From assembly GCF_029533155.1 (NCBI RefSeq), contig NZ_JAIZDB010000031.1:1-56000 (forward strand): 56,000 nucleotides of DNA, read 5' to 3'. Each line of letters opens with the position of its first letter. Within the stretch, counting starts at the first letter, position 1. Both the position numbers and the translations under genes were made by a program. The notes below the pieces were generated by a model. That model was given only the letters and a program-made list of their open reading frames with translations, had not been told where the DNA came from and searched no databases. Of the stretch, positions 21,490-31,365 are shown piece by piece. This DNA is from Psychrobacillus antarcticus (GTDB lineage: Bacteria > Bacillota > Bacilli > Bacillales_A > Planococcaceae).

Positions 21490-22086
21490 ATGAGTACAGT
21501 TGTAAAAACGCAGAAACGTGATATAAAAGAGAATGCAAAACTTCGAAATAGTGGGTTTATACCTGCGGTTGTATATGGTTATCAATTAGAAACTCAGTCC
21601 ATTGCTGTTAATGAAAAAGATTTTACGAAAACACTTCGTGAGGTTGGTCGTAATGGTGTTATGAAACTTGATGTTGACGGAAAATCAGTAAACGTTGTGT
21701 TGAATGATTATCAGATGAATGTTCTTAAAGGACAAATCATTCATGCTGACTTCTTAGCGATCAACATGAAAGAAGAATTAGAAGTAAACGTTGCAGTTAA
21801 CTTAACGGGAACTTCAGTTGGAGTTTCAGAGGGTGGTATGCTTCAACAGCCAAATCGTGAAGTTACTGTTACAGTGAAACCTTCAGATATTCCGGATAGT
21901 ATTGATATTGATGTATCTGGTATGGCTATCGGCGATATTTTGAACGTAGCAGATGTTAGAGAGAAAATCGATTTTCATATTATGAACGAAGATGACTATA
22001 CATTGGCTACAGTAACAGCACCTCGAGTGGAAGAAGAAACTGAGGATACTGAGACTGAGTCAGTAGAAACAACAACAGAAAAATAA
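21490..22086 (+). CDS. ctc: General stress protein Ctc / 50S ribosomal protein L25 family
   Basis: A 198-residue L25/TL5-family protein that binds 5S rRNA in the large subunit; in B. subtilis it is induced by stress through SigB. The N-terminal L25 domain (to about residue 90) has the NSGFIPAVVYG motif; the C-terminal TL5 domain (~95-180) is followed by an acidic Glu/Thr-rich tail. ATG 21490 is chosen because ATG 21478 abuts the ribosome site GGAAGGA. A SigB-like promoter lies just upstream. Confidence 0.93.
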   Translation: MSTVVKTQKRDIKENAKLRNSGFIPAVVYGYQLETQSIAVNEKDFTKTLREVGRNGVMKLDVDGKSVNVVLNDYQMNVLKGQIIHADFLAINMKEELEVNVAVNLTGTSVGVSEGGMLQQPNREVTVTVKPSDIPDSIDIDVSGMAIGDILNVADVREKIDFHIMNEDDYTLATVTAPRVEEETEDTETESVETTTEK

Positions 22087-22091
22087 TAATA

Positions 22092-22127
22092 CAAAAGAGG
22101 TTGTCCTAAGGCAACCTCTTTTCTTTT
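22092..22127 (+). terminator. Terminator after ctc
   Basis: AAAAGAGGTTGTC pairs with GGCAACCTCTTTT around a short loop with a TCTTTT tail. Confidence 0.85.
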
Positions 22128-22175
22128 ATTTATGGTAAAATTAATAAAAACTTGTACTAAAGGAATGGAACGAAG

Positions 22176-22739
22176 ATGAAAATTATCGTTGGTCTTGGAA
22201 ATCCTGGAAAACAATATGAGGCTACTCGTCATAATATTGGGTTTCATGTAATTGATGAACTTTCTAATCGATTAAATATACCACTTATACAGTCTAAATT
22301 TAATGGGATGTATGGAATAGGTCATATTGGTGCTGAAAAGGTTATGCTTTTAAAACCATTAACGTATATGAACCTTTCCGGAGAATGTATTATACCAATG
22401 ATGGATTACTACGAAGTGAATGATGATGAAATAGTCGTTATTTACGATGATTTAGACTTGCAAGTCGGCAAACTACGTTTAAGGCAAAAAGGTAGTGCAG
22501 GTGGACATAATGGGATAAAATCTATTATCCAGCATCTGGGTTCGCAGGACTTTAATCGAATTCGGATTGGCGTAGACCGTCCCAAAAATGGGATGAAGGT
22601 TCCAGACTATGTGTTATCTAAATTTAATGAAGATGAAAGAATAGAAATAATTCATGCCGTGAAGAAAAGTGCAGATGCTTGTCAAGATTGGTTAACAAAA
22701 AAATTTCTTGATGTAATGAATACATACAATGGTGCATAA
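22176..22739 (+). CDS. pth: Peptidyl-tRNA hydrolase
   Basis: Recycles peptidyl-tRNA released from stalled ribosomes; allelic to spoVC in B. subtilis. The 187-residue protein shows GLGNPGKQYEATRHNIGF (6-23) with catalytic His20, the KPLTYMNLSG motif and DDLDLQVGKLRLR. The ATG follows AAAGGAATGG. Its neighbours ctc and fin are as in B. subtilis. Confidence 0.96.
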   Translation: MKIIVGLGNPGKQYEATRHNIGFHVIDELSNRLNIPLIQSKFNGMYGIGHIGAEKVMLLKPLTYMNLSGECIIPMMDYYEVNDDEIVVIYDDLDLQVGKLRLRQKGSAGGHNGIKSIIQHLGSQDFNRIRIGVDRPKNGMKVPDYVLSKFNEDERIEIIHAVKKSADACQDWLTKKFLDVMNTYNGA

Positions 22740-22781
22740 AAAGTGGTGAACAGGTCTATACTTCCTATAAAGGAGGTTTTT

Positions 22782-23018
22782 ATGGCCATGCCAATTCGTT
22801 ATAAATGTCGCCATTGTGAAACAGAAATAGGGCAGCTGCCATTCGATCGCATAGATGATCAGTTTCTACAAAAACATGAAATTACACAAGAAGAACAACA
22901 TATATATATTGAGAATGGAGCAGAGGGAGACTACACCGTGCAGTGCATATGTGAAGATTGTCAGGACTCCCTTCAAAAATTTCCAAATTACTATGCGTTA
23001 AAAAAATGGATACAGTAA
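22782..23018 (+). CDS. fin: Anti-sigma-F factor Fin
   Basis: A 78-residue zinc-binding protein that antagonises SigF to help the switch to SigG in the forespore. It has two CxxC knuckles, CRHC (~9-12) and CEDC (~60-63). The strong AAAGGAGG 5 bases upstream selects the ATG at 22782 (another ATG lies at 22788); a GTG at 22743 is rejected. Located between pth and mfd like yabK/fin. I could not read a convincing SigF promoter. Confidence 0.93.
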   Translation: MAMPIRYKCRHCETEIGQLPFDRIDDQFLQKHEITQEEQHIYIENGAEGDYTVQCICEDCQDSLQKFPNYYALKKWIQ

Positions 23019-23076
23019 ATGCTTTGGCACGATTTCGTGCACAAAGCCTTTTTCTATTTAGATTGGGGGTACACAG

Positions 23077-26000
23077 ATGGAACCTTTAAGTAATTTGTTG
23101 ATCGAAGATATCCAAATACAAAAGCTAGTAAAAGAATTAGAGAGTGGTAGAGACCAACAGTTAATAACAGGTCTTACTTCAAGTGCTAGAGCTGTATTCA
23201 CTAAGATGCTACATAACACACGACAGGGAGCTATAATGATCGTCACGCCTAACCTGTTGCATGCGCAAAAACTAACAGAGGATTTGATCAAACTAATTGG
23301 AGAGGAACTTGTACGTTTATATCCTGCTGAAGAGTTAATTGCAGCTGATATATCCATTACTAGTCCTGAACTCCGTGCGCAAAGACTAGAAGCACTGGAC
23401 CACATGTTAACATATGATAATGGCGTATATATTGTTCCTATCGCAGGTCTTAAAAAACATATGCCGACCAAGAAAGACTGGCAAGCTAGTAGCATGTCTA
23501 TTGCGGAAGGGGAAGAAGTTAATTTAGACGCTTTTTTACAAAGACTAGTGAATATGGGATATGTACGCCAACCAATGGTAACCGCTCCTGGAGAATTTGC
23601 TTTACGGGGCGGTATTATCGATATTTATCCACTATATTTAGAAAATCCTATTCGAATAGAACTGTTTGATACAGAAGTGGACTCTATTCGTACATTTTCT
23701 GCAGAAGATCAGCGGTCTTTAGAAAAACGGAAAGATATACGGATTTTACCGGCTACCGAATACGTGCTAACTGAAGAAAAGAAGCATCTGCTAGCTCATA
23801 AATTAGAAGAGGCATTAGCAGAAAGTTTAGAAAAAGTTAAAATCCCAGAAATAAGAGATCTTTTCTATCAAAATATCCAACAAGATATTGAGTTGTTAAA
23901 GCAAGGTGAGCAACCAAAAGAATATATGAAGTATGTATCTTTACTGGAAGAGAGTAATAGTTTTTTAGGGAATTACTTTAACGAAAATGGAACGATTTTA
24001 TTTGACGAACTTGGAAGAATTCAAGAAGTGACAGAAACATTAGAAAGAGAAGAAAATGATTGGACTCTTGCTTTATTAGAAGAAGGAAAAACGGTACACC
24101 GTGTAAAACCTTCTTTTCATCTAAAAGAAATTATTCAGAAGTTTTCCAACGAAAAGCTGTACTTTTCTTTGTTTTCTCGTACTTTTTCTGGAATTACGAT
24201 CAAAAAGAATATTAGCTTTTCTTGTAAACCAATGCAAAACTTCCATGGCCAAATGCATTTATTGAAAAATGAAATAGAGCGCTTTTCTCAAGGGAAGTTC
24301 CGCTTATTTATACTTGCAGATGGCGAAGAACGTATTCAAAAAATTCATGCAGTGTTAGAGGACTATGAGATTATTTCACAAATTGGTACTTCTGCAGAAG
24401 AGATGAAATCACCTGGTATTTTCATCGTGGAGGGAGATTTAGAAGCAGGTTTTGAACTTCCATTACAACGTATAGCCGTTATTACAGACTCCGAGCTGTT
24501 TAAACAAAAGCATAAGAAAAAAGCGAGAGCTCAAAAGGTCACAAATGCTGAGCGTATAAAAAGTTACTCCGAGATAAAAGCTGGAGATAATGTTGTACAT
24601 ATACACCATGGTATTGGGAAATATATTGGAATTGAAACATTGTTTGTGAATGGAATTCATAAAGATTATCTTCATATTCGTTATCGTGGAGAGGATAAGC
24701 TATTTGTCCCTGTGGATCAGATAGATCTCATTCAAAAATATGTTGCATCTGGTGAAAAAGATCCAAAGCTTCACAAATTAGGCGGAGCAGATTGGAAGAA
24801 GACTAAAACAAAGGTTTCAGCAGCAGTTCAAGATATTGCTGATGAGTTAATAAAGCTATATGCCAAACGAGAAGAAGAAGTAGGTCATGCGTTTGAACCA
24901 GATAGTGATATGCAGCAATCCTTTGAAGCAGCGTTTCCTTATGAGGAGACCGATGATCAGCTTCGTACTATTCAAGAAGTGAAAAAAGATATGGAAAAAG
25001 CCCGCCCAATGGACCGTCTTGTCTGCGGTGATGTAGGTTATGGTAAAACAGAAGTAGCAATACGAGCAGCATTTAAAGCTGTCATGGAAGGGAAGCAAGT
25101 GGCCTTTCTCTGTCCGACGACTATATTGGCGCAGCAACATTATGAAACAATGCTAGAACGCTTTCAAGATTTTCCAATTGAAGTAGGACTACTAAGCCGT
25201 TTCCGAAATAAAAAACAGCAAACTGAAACGCTTAATGGGTTAAAAAAGGGATTAGTCGACGTAGTAGTAGGAACACATCGAATCCTTTCCAAAGATGTCG
25301 ATTACCAGGACTTAGGTCTTCTCGTTGTAGATGAGGAACAACGATTTGGGGTAAAGCATAAGGAACGGATTAAACAAATGAAAACAAATGTAGATGTCAT
25401 GACTTTAACTGCTACACCTATTCCTCGTACATTGCATATGTCGATGATTGGAGTGCGAGATTTATCTATCATTGAAACTCCTCCTAAAAACCGTTTTCCA
25501 GTTCAAACTTATGTACTGGAACAAAATGGTGCATTAGTCCGTGAAGCAATTGAAAGAGAAATAGCACGCGGGGGACAGGCATTTTATCTATACAATCGAG
25601 TGGAAGATATTACGAGAAAAGTGGATGAGATACAAATGTTAGTTCCGACTGCTAGAGTGGGATTCGCCCATGGCCAAATGAGTGAAACAGAGCTAGAGTC
25701 AGTTATTATCAGTTTTATCGAGGGAGAATACGATGTTTTAGTTACTACGACTATTATTGAAACGGGTATTGATATTCCAAATGTGAATACACTTATTATT
25801 CAAGATGCAGATAAAATGGGACTCTCACAATTGTATCAATTGAGAGGTCGTGTAGGACGATCCAATCGCGTGGCCTATGCCTATTTAATGCATCAAAGAG
25901 ACAAAGTGTTGACGGATGTGGCAGAAAAGAGATTGCAGGCCATAAAAGAATTTACAGAGCTTGGTTCTGGATTTAAGATTGCGATGCGGGATTTGTCTAT

Positions 26001-26610
26001 TCGAGGTGCGGGAAACTTACTGGGCTCTCAACAGCATGGATTTATAGATTCAGTTGGGTTTGATCTTTATACGCAAATGTTAGAAGAGGCAATTGCCGAA
26101 AAACGTACTGGTATTAAAAAAGAGGATTTACCAGACATAGAAATTGCACTATCAACAGATGCTTATATTTCGGACGAATATATTCCCGATGGTTATCAAA
26201 AGATTCAAATGTACAAACGTGTCAAGGCAATGGATAAAGAGGAGGAGTACTTCGACCTCATAGATGAATTACAAGATCGGTTTGGAGATATACCTCTCGA
26301 AGCAGAAAAATTACTTCGTATTGCACGTATGAAGATTTGGGGTATAGCAGTAGGTGTAGAGTCTATTAAGGAAGTAAATAAAATTATATCGATTTCTTTA
26401 AATGCAGAAGGAACAAAGGCCATCAATGGCGCAAAACTCGTAGAAGAATCGATGAAATACGGACGTTCCGTTGGTTTTAATATGGACAATGACAAGCTTG
26501 TACTGACAATTGATGAGCGTAAAACAGGCAAATTTAATCCATTCGATGTACTAGAAGAGATGATGAGGTTGTTGCCCGAATCTAAAAAAGAAATAGCAGA
26601 CGACAAATAG
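23077..26610 (+). CDS. mfd: Transcription-repair coupling factor Mfd
   Basis: A 1,177-residue ATP-dependent translocase that removes stalled RNA polymerase and recruits UvrA. Domains in order: UvrB-homology region (~10-350), the CarD-like RNAP-interaction domain (~495-570, [16 protein letters not shown]), helicase with Walker [10 protein letters not shown] (~652) and DEEQ box (VVDEEQRFG), helicase C ([20 protein letters not shown]) and a C-terminal TRCF domain. Full length, no frameshift. Start follows GGGGG. Confidence 0.97.
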   Translation: MEPLSNLLIEDIQIQKLVKELESGRDQQLITGLTSSARAVFTKMLHNTRQGAIMIVTPNLLHAQKLTEDLIKLIGEELVRLYPAEELIAADISITSPELRAQRLEALDHMLTYDNGVYIVPIAGLKKHMPTKKDWQASSMSIAEGEEVNLDAFLQRLVNMGYVRQPMVTAPGEFALRGGIIDIYPLYLENPIRIELFDTEVDSIRTFSAEDQRSLEKRKDIRILPATEYVLTEEKKHLLAHKLEEALAESLEKVKIPEIRDLFYQNIQQDIELLKQGEQPKEYMKYVSLLEESNSFLGNYFNENGTILFDELGRIQEVTETLEREENDWTLALLEEGKTVHRVKPSFHLKEIIQKFSNEKLYFSLFSRTFSGITIKKNISFSCKPMQNFHGQMHLLKNEIERFSQGKFRLFILADGEERIQKIHAVLEDYEIISQIGTSAEEMKSPGIFIVEGDLEAGFELPLQRIAVITDSELFKQKHKKKARAQKVTNAERIKSYSEIKAGDNVVHIHHGIGKYIGIETLFVNGIHKDYLHIRYRGEDKLFVPVDQIDLIQKYVASGEKDPKLHKLGGADWKKTKTKVSAAVQDIADELIKLYAKREEEVGHAFEPDSDMQQSFEAAFPYEETDDQLRTIQEVKKDMEKARPMDRLVCGDVGYGKTEVAIRAAFKAVMEGKQVAFLCPTTILAQQHYETMLERFQDFPIEVGLLSRFRNKKQQTETLNGLKKGLVDVVVGTHRILSKDVDYQDLGLLVVDEEQRFGVKHKERIKQMKTNVDVMTLTATPIPRTLHMSMIGVRDLSIIETPPKNRFPVQTYVLEQNGALVREAIEREIARGGQAFYLYNRVEDITRKVDEIQMLVPTARVGFAHGQMSETELESVIISFIEGEYDVLVTTTIIETGIDIPNVNTLIIQDADKMGLSQLYQLRGRVGRSNRVAYAYLMHQRDKVLTDVAEKRLQAIKEFTELGSGFKIAMRDLSIRGAGNLLGSQQHGFIDSVGFDLYTQMLEEAIAEKRTGIKKEDLPDIEIALSTDAYISDEYIPDGYQKIQMYKRVKAMDKEEEYFDLIDELQDRFGDIPLEAEKLLRIARMKIWGIAVGVESIKEVNKIISISLNAEGTKAINGAKLVEESMKYGRSVGFNMDNDKLVLTIDERKTGKFNPFDVLEEMMRLLPESKKEIADDK

Positions 26611-26616
26611 CAGCTT

Positions 26617-26646
26617 GCATATTTTTTGGTAATATGATGCATACTA
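26617..26646 (+). promoter_or_regulatory. SigG promoter of spoVT
   Basis: GCATA (26617-26621), 18 bp, CATACTA (26640-26646) match the SigG consensus (GHATR, CATNNTA). It lies about 50 bp upstream of spoVT and directly after mfd. SpoVT is a known forespore SigG-dependent gene. Confidence 0.72.
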
Positions 26647-26696
26647 TGGCAGAAATGTACTTTAATTTCCAATCTGTCGAAAGTGAGGCATATTAC

Positions 26697-27233
26697 ATGA
26701 AAGCAACAGGCATCGTACGTCGTATTGATGATTTAGGTAGAGTAGTAATTCCGAAAGAAATACGTCGAACCCTTCGAATCCGAGAAGGAGATCCATTGGA
26801 AATTTTTACGGATAGAGAAGGAGAAGTAATCTTAAAAAAATACTCCCCTATTAGTGAGCTTGGAGATTTTGCGAAAGAATATGCGGAAACCTTATATGAA
26901 ACCTTAGGTACTCCGGTGTTAATAAGTGACCGCGATGAAATGATTGCAGCTGCAGGATTTTCAAAGAAGGATTATCTTAATCGCAGACTCAGCCCGGGTG
27001 TGGAAGACATTATAGGTCAGCGTTCCATCGTAATGGAGAAACATGAAAACTCAGTTGAATGGATTCCAGGCGTAACTGAAACAGTTAAATCCTATTGTAT
27101 TGCACCTATTATTGCTTCAGGAGATCCAATAGGAGCGGTATTTATTATTTCGAAGGTACACTTTATTGGAGAAGCTGAGCTAAAAGCAATTGAAACTGCT
27201 GCAAATTTTTTGGCAAAACAAATGGAAAGTTAA
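26697..27233 (+). CDS. spoVT: Stage V sporulation protein T
   Basis: A forespore transcription factor that modulates SigG-dependent genes. The 178-residue protein has an N-terminal AbrB-type DNA-binding domain (KATGIVRRIDDLGRVVIPKE, 2-21, GDPLEIFTDREGEVILKKY) and a C-terminal GAF-like domain. ATG 26697 gives the same length as B. subtilis SpoVT; the upstream in-frame ATG at 26634 overlaps the SigG promoter and is rejected. Confidence 0.96.
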   Translation: MKATGIVRRIDDLGRVVIPKEIRRTLRIREGDPLEIFTDREGEVILKKYSPISELGDFAKEYAETLYETLGTPVLISDRDEMIAAAGFSKKDYLNRRLSPGVEDIIGQRSIVMEKHENSVEWIPGVTETVKSYCIAPIIASGDPIGAVFIISKVHFIGEAELKAIETAANFLAKQMES

Positions 27234-27235
27234 AA

Positions 27236-27273
27236 AAGTCTTCCTCTTTTACAAAAGAGGAAGACTTTTTTTG
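27236..27273 (+). terminator. Terminator after spoVT
   Basis: AAGTCTTCCTCTTTT pairs with AAAAGAGGAAGACTT around a short loop, followed by TTTTTG. Confidence 0.9.
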
Positions 27274-27312
27274 TTACAATATTCCTAACGTATGATGGGA
27301 GTAGGATTGGTT

Positions 27313-28926
27313 ATGGGTAATGAATGGAATATGAAAACGTATATGAAGGGTGCAGCAATGCTGACGGTTGCAGCTATTATTGTCAAGCTACTTAGTGTTG
27401 TTTACCGGGTGCCTTTTCAAAACCTGGTGGGAGATGAAGGATTTTATATTTATCAGCAAGTGTATCCGTTCATTGGGATTATCACTACTTGGACCTCGTT
27501 TGGTTTTGCGGTGGCATTGTCTAAAATTTTATCGGACTATAAAGCACTTGGAAAAAACTACGCCATTCCAAGAGTAAAGCAGATTGCTTTTTATTTTATT
27601 GCACTTATTTCTATATTATTTTTCATTTTATTGTTTATGGGTGCTGAATTTTTAGCAGAAGCAATGGGTGATGCAAATCTAGCGCAGTTATTAAAAGCTG
27701 GTTCTTTTGTCATTTTACTAATGCCAATGCTTGCTGTATTAAAGGGCGACTTTCAATCAGACGGTCGCATGCAGCCAGTCGCTTATGCGCAGGTGGTAGA
27801 GCAGGCGGTCCGAGTATTTGTTATTTTATTTGGTACATGGATTATCATTTCTAATAGTTTTGATCTATATAAAGCAGGAAGTATGGCTATGTACGGTGCG
27901 GTGGCAGGAGAATTAGCTGGAGTCATACTACTGTCCTATATTTATTGGAAATCGATGAAACAAACTAGGAAAGTGAAGATTACCCAAGATGATGTACCCA
28001 TTTGGCCAATCGTAAAGAACTTAACAATCATTAGTATCAGTGCTAGTATCAGTGCTCTATTATTCCTATTGTTTCAGCTGGTCGATTCGTTTACAGTTTT
28101 CCAAGCCCTTTTAGATAGTGGTATGGATAGGCAGCAAGCAATGGAGAAAAAAGGAGTCTATGATCGGGGACAACCACTTGTCCAATTAGGAATAGTAATA
28201 GCGTCCACACTTTCCTTGGCTATTGTTCCGCTAGTAGCTCATCGGATGAATAAAGGTTCAGGAAGGACTGCAGTCCCTTTCATGCAGCTAACATACCGAG
28301 TTTCTTTTACATTTGGGGTTGCCGCAGCGATGGGACTAATCGTTGTACTCCCGTATGTCAATGAAATGCTATTTCAAACAAAAGAGGAATCCACGACTTT
28401 AATGGTTTTTTCTTTTCAAATTGTCTGGATGTCTTTAATCCTTACCTTAATGGCTATGCTACAAGGTAGTGGAATGGTGAAGGTGCCTACTTTTTTCTTG
28501 TTGCTTGGGGTCTTGTGTAAGTGGCTGTTAAATAGTTTACTCGTTCCCGCTTACGGAGTATTAGGAGCAGCTGTCTCAGGAAATATTAGTTTAGCGATTA
28601 TCTATATGTTGATGTGTTATTATTTTAAAAAGACTTGGAATATCCAATTTGCTCCTGCTGTTTTTTATAAAGGAATTATAAAAGCTTCCATTTTGATGGT
28701 AGTTTGTGTGGTTGCTTATGTAATATTGGGAGATGCTGTATTATTTGATCATCTTTCTAGTAGAATTCAATCGATTGTCATTTCGCTAACTGCGGTTACG
28801 CTCGGTGCCGCGATTTTTTTAGTAAGTATTGCAAAAAGACGAGTAATCGCAGAGAAAGAGTGGTTTTTGTTGCCATTTGGTAGAAGGATGGCCACTTTTC
28901 AGTTATGGTTAAATAAAGAAAAGTAA
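27313..28926 (+). CDS. yabM: MOP-family flippase (YabM/SpoVB-like polysaccharide transporter)
   Basis: A ~537-residue polytopic membrane protein with about 14 hydrophobic segments, of the MOP superfamily (Wzx/MurJ/SpoVB-like). YabM is assigned by position and by the N-terminal KLLSVVYRVPFQNLVGDEGFYIYQQVYP-type signature (split here as KLLSVVYRVPFQNLVGDEGF then YIYQQVYP). A lipid-linked cell-wall precursor is the likely cargo, not established. ATG 27313 follows GGAGTAGG; ATG 27292/27295 also possible. It is followed by yabN after 13 bases. Confidence 0.88.
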   Translation: MGNEWNMKTYMKGAAMLTVAAIIVKLLSVVYRVPFQNLVGDEGFYIYQQVYPFIGIITTWTSFGFAVALSKILSDYKALGKNYAIPRVKQIAFYFIALISILFFILLFMGAEFLAEAMGDANLAQLLKAGSFVILLMPMLAVLKGDFQSDGRMQPVAYAQVVEQAVRVFVILFGTWIIISNSFDLYKAGSMAMYGAVAGELAGVILLSYIYWKSMKQTRKVKITQDDVPIWPIVKNLTIISISASISALLFLLFQLVDSFTVFQALLDSGMDRQQAMEKKGVYDRGQPLVQLGIVIASTLSLAIVPLVAHRMNKGSGRTAVPFMQLTYRVSFTFGVAAAMGLIVVLPYVNEMLFQTKEESTTLMVFSFQIVWMSLILTLMAMLQGSGMVKVPTFFLLLGVLCKWLLNSLLVPAYGVLGAAVSGNISLAIIYMLMCYYFKKTWNIQFAPAVFYKGIIKASILMVVCVVAYVILGDAVLFDHLSSRIQSIVISLTAVTLGAAIFLVSIAKRRVIAEKEWFLLPFGRRMATFQLWLNKEK

Positions 28927-28939
28927 GGTTGTGAGTAAA

Positions 28940-30400
28940 ATGAATGAAATTACGATAATTGGTCTTGGCGCAAGTGATTTAGATCAGCTACCATTAGGTA
29001 TATATAAAAAATTAAAATCAGCCGGTTATTTATATGTTCGAACGGAGCAGCACCCAGTTTTAGAGGAATTAAAAGCAGAGGGCCTTTCCTTCACAAGTTT
29101 CGATGCAGTGTATGAAAATAACGATCAATTCGAAGGTGTCTATGAAGAGATTGTAAAACAGCTTTTAGCCTTCGCAGAGGAGCATCCGATTATGTATGCA
29201 GTACCTGGGCATCCATTAGTTGCCGAACAAACAGTGCAGCTATTAATCGAAGCAGAAAAACAAGGGAAGGTTAAAATCCATATAGAAGGTGGACAAAGTT
29301 TTCTAGATCCCATTTTTTCAGCTTTACGAATTGATCCAATAGAAGGATTTCAATTACTAGATGGTACTAGCTTCAAGCGAGATGAGGTTCAAATGAATGC
29401 GCATGTGCTAATTGGTCAAGTATATGATGCATTTAGTGCATCCGAAGTAAAGTTAACTCTTATGGACAAATATCCAGATGATTATGAGGTAACAATTGTC
29501 ACTGCTGCAGGGTCTGCTACAGAAAGTTTAACGAAGGTTCCATTATTCGAATTGGATCGAGTGATGAAGTTAGACAATTTAACTACATTATATGTTCCAC
29601 CGATTCATGAAAAAGAAAACCGCTTAAAAGAGTGGCAAACGCTTCGTCAAATTATAGCTGAATTACGTGGTCCTAACGGGTGTCCGTGGGATAAGGAACA
29701 AACACATACAACCTTAAAGAAATACGCCGTGGAAGAGGTATATGAGCTTCTGCAAGCAATTGACGAGGAAAATGATGATCATATTGTAGAAGAGCTAGGG
29801 GATGTCCTGTTACAAGTGTTTTTACATGCTCAAATAGGAGAAGATAACGGATACTTTAGTATGGAAGATGTATTAAACTCTATTTCGGACAAAATGATCC
29901 GTAGACACCCCCACGTATTTGGTAGCGTAAAAGCAGATAGCACGGAGGATGTTCTACGTAATTGGCAACAAATAAAGGCCCAAGAAAATAGAGGTTCTGG
30001 GGATTCCTTATTAGAAGGGGAAATGCGAGCAGATTCATCTCTACTTACATCGTTTAATTATCAAAAGAAAGTAGCGAAGGTTGGGTTTGATTGGCCAGAC
30101 GTTTCAGGGGCTTGGGATAAGTTTGAGGAAGAGCTGGGCGAATGGAAGAAAGAACTAGCGGATGGTACGAAGGAATCTCAAGTTGATGAATTGGGTGATT
30201 TGTTATTTACTGTTGTAAACTTAGCGCGTTTTTATAATTTATCTCCGGAGCAGGCAATGATTCAGGCTAATAAGAAATTCAAAAGCAGATTCCAATTTAT
30301 AGAACAGAGTGTAAAAAGCGGAAAAGGTCATTTTTCACAATACACTTTAGAAGAGCTAGACGAATATTGGAAAGAAGCAAAAAAATTAGAGGGGCAGTGA
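28940..30400 (+). CDS. yabN: Fused tetrapyrrole-methylase-like / MazG NTP pyrophosphohydrolase (YabN)
   Basis: A two-domain protein of 486 residues: an N-terminal SAM tetrapyrrole-methylase fold (~1-215; TIIGLGASDLDQLP, YAVPGHP) and a C-terminal MazG domain with two repeats (LRGPNGCPWDKEQTH, then EEVYE and EELGD; second GDLLF). MazG domains hydrolyse NTPs, often as house-cleaning. The target of the methylase-like half is unknown. ATG 28940 is chosen over GTG 28931, which sits 2 bases after AAGG. Confidence 0.92.
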   Translation: MNEITIIGLGASDLDQLPLGIYKKLKSAGYLYVRTEQHPVLEELKAEGLSFTSFDAVYENNDQFEGVYEEIVKQLLAFAEEHPIMYAVPGHPLVAEQTVQLLIEAEKQGKVKIHIEGGQSFLDPIFSALRIDPIEGFQLLDGTSFKRDEVQMNAHVLIGQVYDAFSASEVKLTLMDKYPDDYEVTIVTAAGSATESLTKVPLFELDRVMKLDNLTTLYVPPIHEKENRLKEWQTLRQIIAELRGPNGCPWDKEQTHTTLKKYAVEEVYELLQAIDEENDDHIVEELGDVLLQVFLHAQIGEDNGYFSMEDVLNSISDKMIRRHPHVFGSVKADSTEDVLRNWQQIKAQENRGSGDSLLEGEMRADSSLLTSFNYQKKVAKVGFDWPDVSGAWDKFEEELGEWKKELADGTKESQVDELGDLLFTVVNLARFYNLSPEQAMIQANKKFKSRFQFIEQSVKSGKGHFSQYTLEELDEYWKEAKKLEGQ

Positions 30401-30405
30401 CCTAA

Positions 30406-30696
30406 ATGAGATTAGATAAGTATTTAAAGGTTTCGAGACTTATAAAACGTAGAACATTAGCAAAAGAAGTAGCAGACCAAGGTAGAATAACGATAAATGG
30501 CAAAGTAGCAAAAGCGAGCTCAGATGTAAAAGGTGGAGACGAACTGTCGATCAGATTCGGACAAAAAGTAGTAACAGCAAAAGTTGATGCAGTAAGAGAC
30601 TCTGCGAAAAAAGAAGAGGCTGCATTGATGTTCACGATTCTAAAAGAAGAGAGATTAGAAAAAGTAGATCCAGAATTTATTGATGACGAAGATTAA
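30406..30696 (+). CDS. rqcP: RqcP (YabO), S4-domain ribosome quality control factor
   Basis: A 96-residue S4 RNA-binding protein (Hsp15-like). In B. subtilis RqcP binds 50S-peptidyl-tRNA complexes and with RqcH drives alanine tailing of stalled chains. The S4 domain ([17 protein letters not shown]) starts at residue 1. It follows yabN by 5 bases. The next gene, yabP, is separated by 366 bp holding repeat copy D. Confidence 0.94.
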   Translation: MRLDKYLKVSRLIKRRTLAKEVADQGRITINGKVAKASSDVKGGDELSIRFGQKVVTAKVDAVRDSAKKEEAALMFTILKEERLEKVDPEFIDDED

Positions 30697-30738
30697 TAAG
30701 AATAAATGGGCATAAAGACGCATAAAATTATCGAAAAA

Positions 30739-30860
30739 AGGGGTACTGTTTGGTTGTGACGGAAGTCACAACCAAACAGTACCCCTAAAAATTTACTCGG
30801 TAATAATATAGCAAAACGTCTGTCCAAAGCCCTCCGAAAACGACAGAAACAGGTTTTAAA
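30739..30860 (+). repeat. Short dispersed repeat, copy D (hairpin plus tail)
   Basis: A perfect 22-bp stem (AGGGGTACTGTTTGGTTGTG, AC end; loop GGAA; 30739-30786) is followed by the tail CGGTAATAATATAGCAAAAC, GTCTGTCCAAAGCCCTCCGA. The stem differs from that of copies A and B yet keeps perfect pairing. This is the best-preserved short form and has no long GC-rich body. Confidence 0.85.
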
Positions 30861-30990
30861 ATGACTAGGCATATCTTTAGGAAGTTTTTTCTGATTCAGA
30901 ATCGTTCCTATGGTGCCCTTAATATTCAGGAACACTGGAATCTAGGAAGTACCAAATAGAAATTAAATAGTTTCTTGTCAGTTGAGAAAA

Positions 30991-31020
30991 AAAGCATGGT
31001 TGTAGTCATGCTTTTTTTTT
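30991..31020 (+). terminator. Terminator upstream of yabP
   Basis: AAAGCATGGTTG-type hairpin (AAAAGCATG with CATGCTTTT around GTTGTAGT) and a run of nine T. It ends the yabN-rqcP transcript and overlaps the -35 region of the yabP SigE promoter. Confidence 0.82.
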
Positions 31021-31033
31021 ATGAGCATACAAT
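31006..31033 (+). promoter_or_regulatory. SigE promoter of yabP
   Basis: CATACAAT (31026-31033) is a perfect SigE -10; TCATGCT (31006-31012) is a 5/7 -35 at 13 bp. It lies 29 bp before the yabP start. yabP is SigE-dependent in B. subtilis. Confidence 0.7.
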
Positions 31034-31062
31034 AAAGTAGGACAAGAGAGGAGAGAGTATAT

Positions 31063-31365
31063 ATGCAATATCAAGCAGAAAGCCAAACTATTACCATTCC
31101 ATCGGGGGACCACTTGATTTCACTTAGAAATCGTAAGCGTATGGACCTGACATCTGTAAAGTCTATTGAAAAATTCGATCAACAAGAATTTTATGTGAGA
31201 ACTTCTCAGGGTGTACTTCACATCAAAGGAGATGACTTAAAAATTGTCCATCTAGATGTTGATAAAGGATTACTAACATTGGAAGGAATCGTTCGAGCGA
31301 TGCAATATGATGATGAGCAAAGTTTAGAAGGCGCTAGAGGATTACTTCATAAATTATTCGGATGA
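31063..31365 (+). CDS. yabP: Spore coat/cortex protein YabP
   Basis: A 100-residue sporulation protein of the YabP/YqfC family (a small beta-rich fold). YabP and YabQ form a conserved mother-cell pair; YabQ is needed for cortex formation. The ATG follows AGAGGAGAG. The last 4 bases overlap yabQ. A SigE promoter precedes it, so it should be expressed in the mother cell. Confidence 0.92.
   Translation: MQYQAESQTITIPSGDHLISLRNRKRMDLTSVKSIEKFDQQEFYVRTSQGVLHIKGDDLKIVHLDVDKGLLTLEGIVRAMQYDDEQSLEGARGLLHKLFG

Larger units (their letters stand above)
30697..31062. other. rqcP-yabP spacer with repeat copy D
   Basis: A 366-bp stretch without a gene. It contains the short dispersed repeat (30739-30860), an intrinsic terminator (30991-31020) and the SigE promoter of yabP. 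In B. subtilis yabO and yabP are close together, so the repeat appears inserted here. Confidence 0.75.

Noticed and set aside
23058-23495. A 145-codon open frame opposite the start of mfd
   Set aside because: Antisense shadow without ribosome site.
26205-26672. A 155-codon open frame opposite the end of mfd
   Set aside because: Antisense to the conserved C-terminal TRCF region; composition typical of a reversed coding strand.
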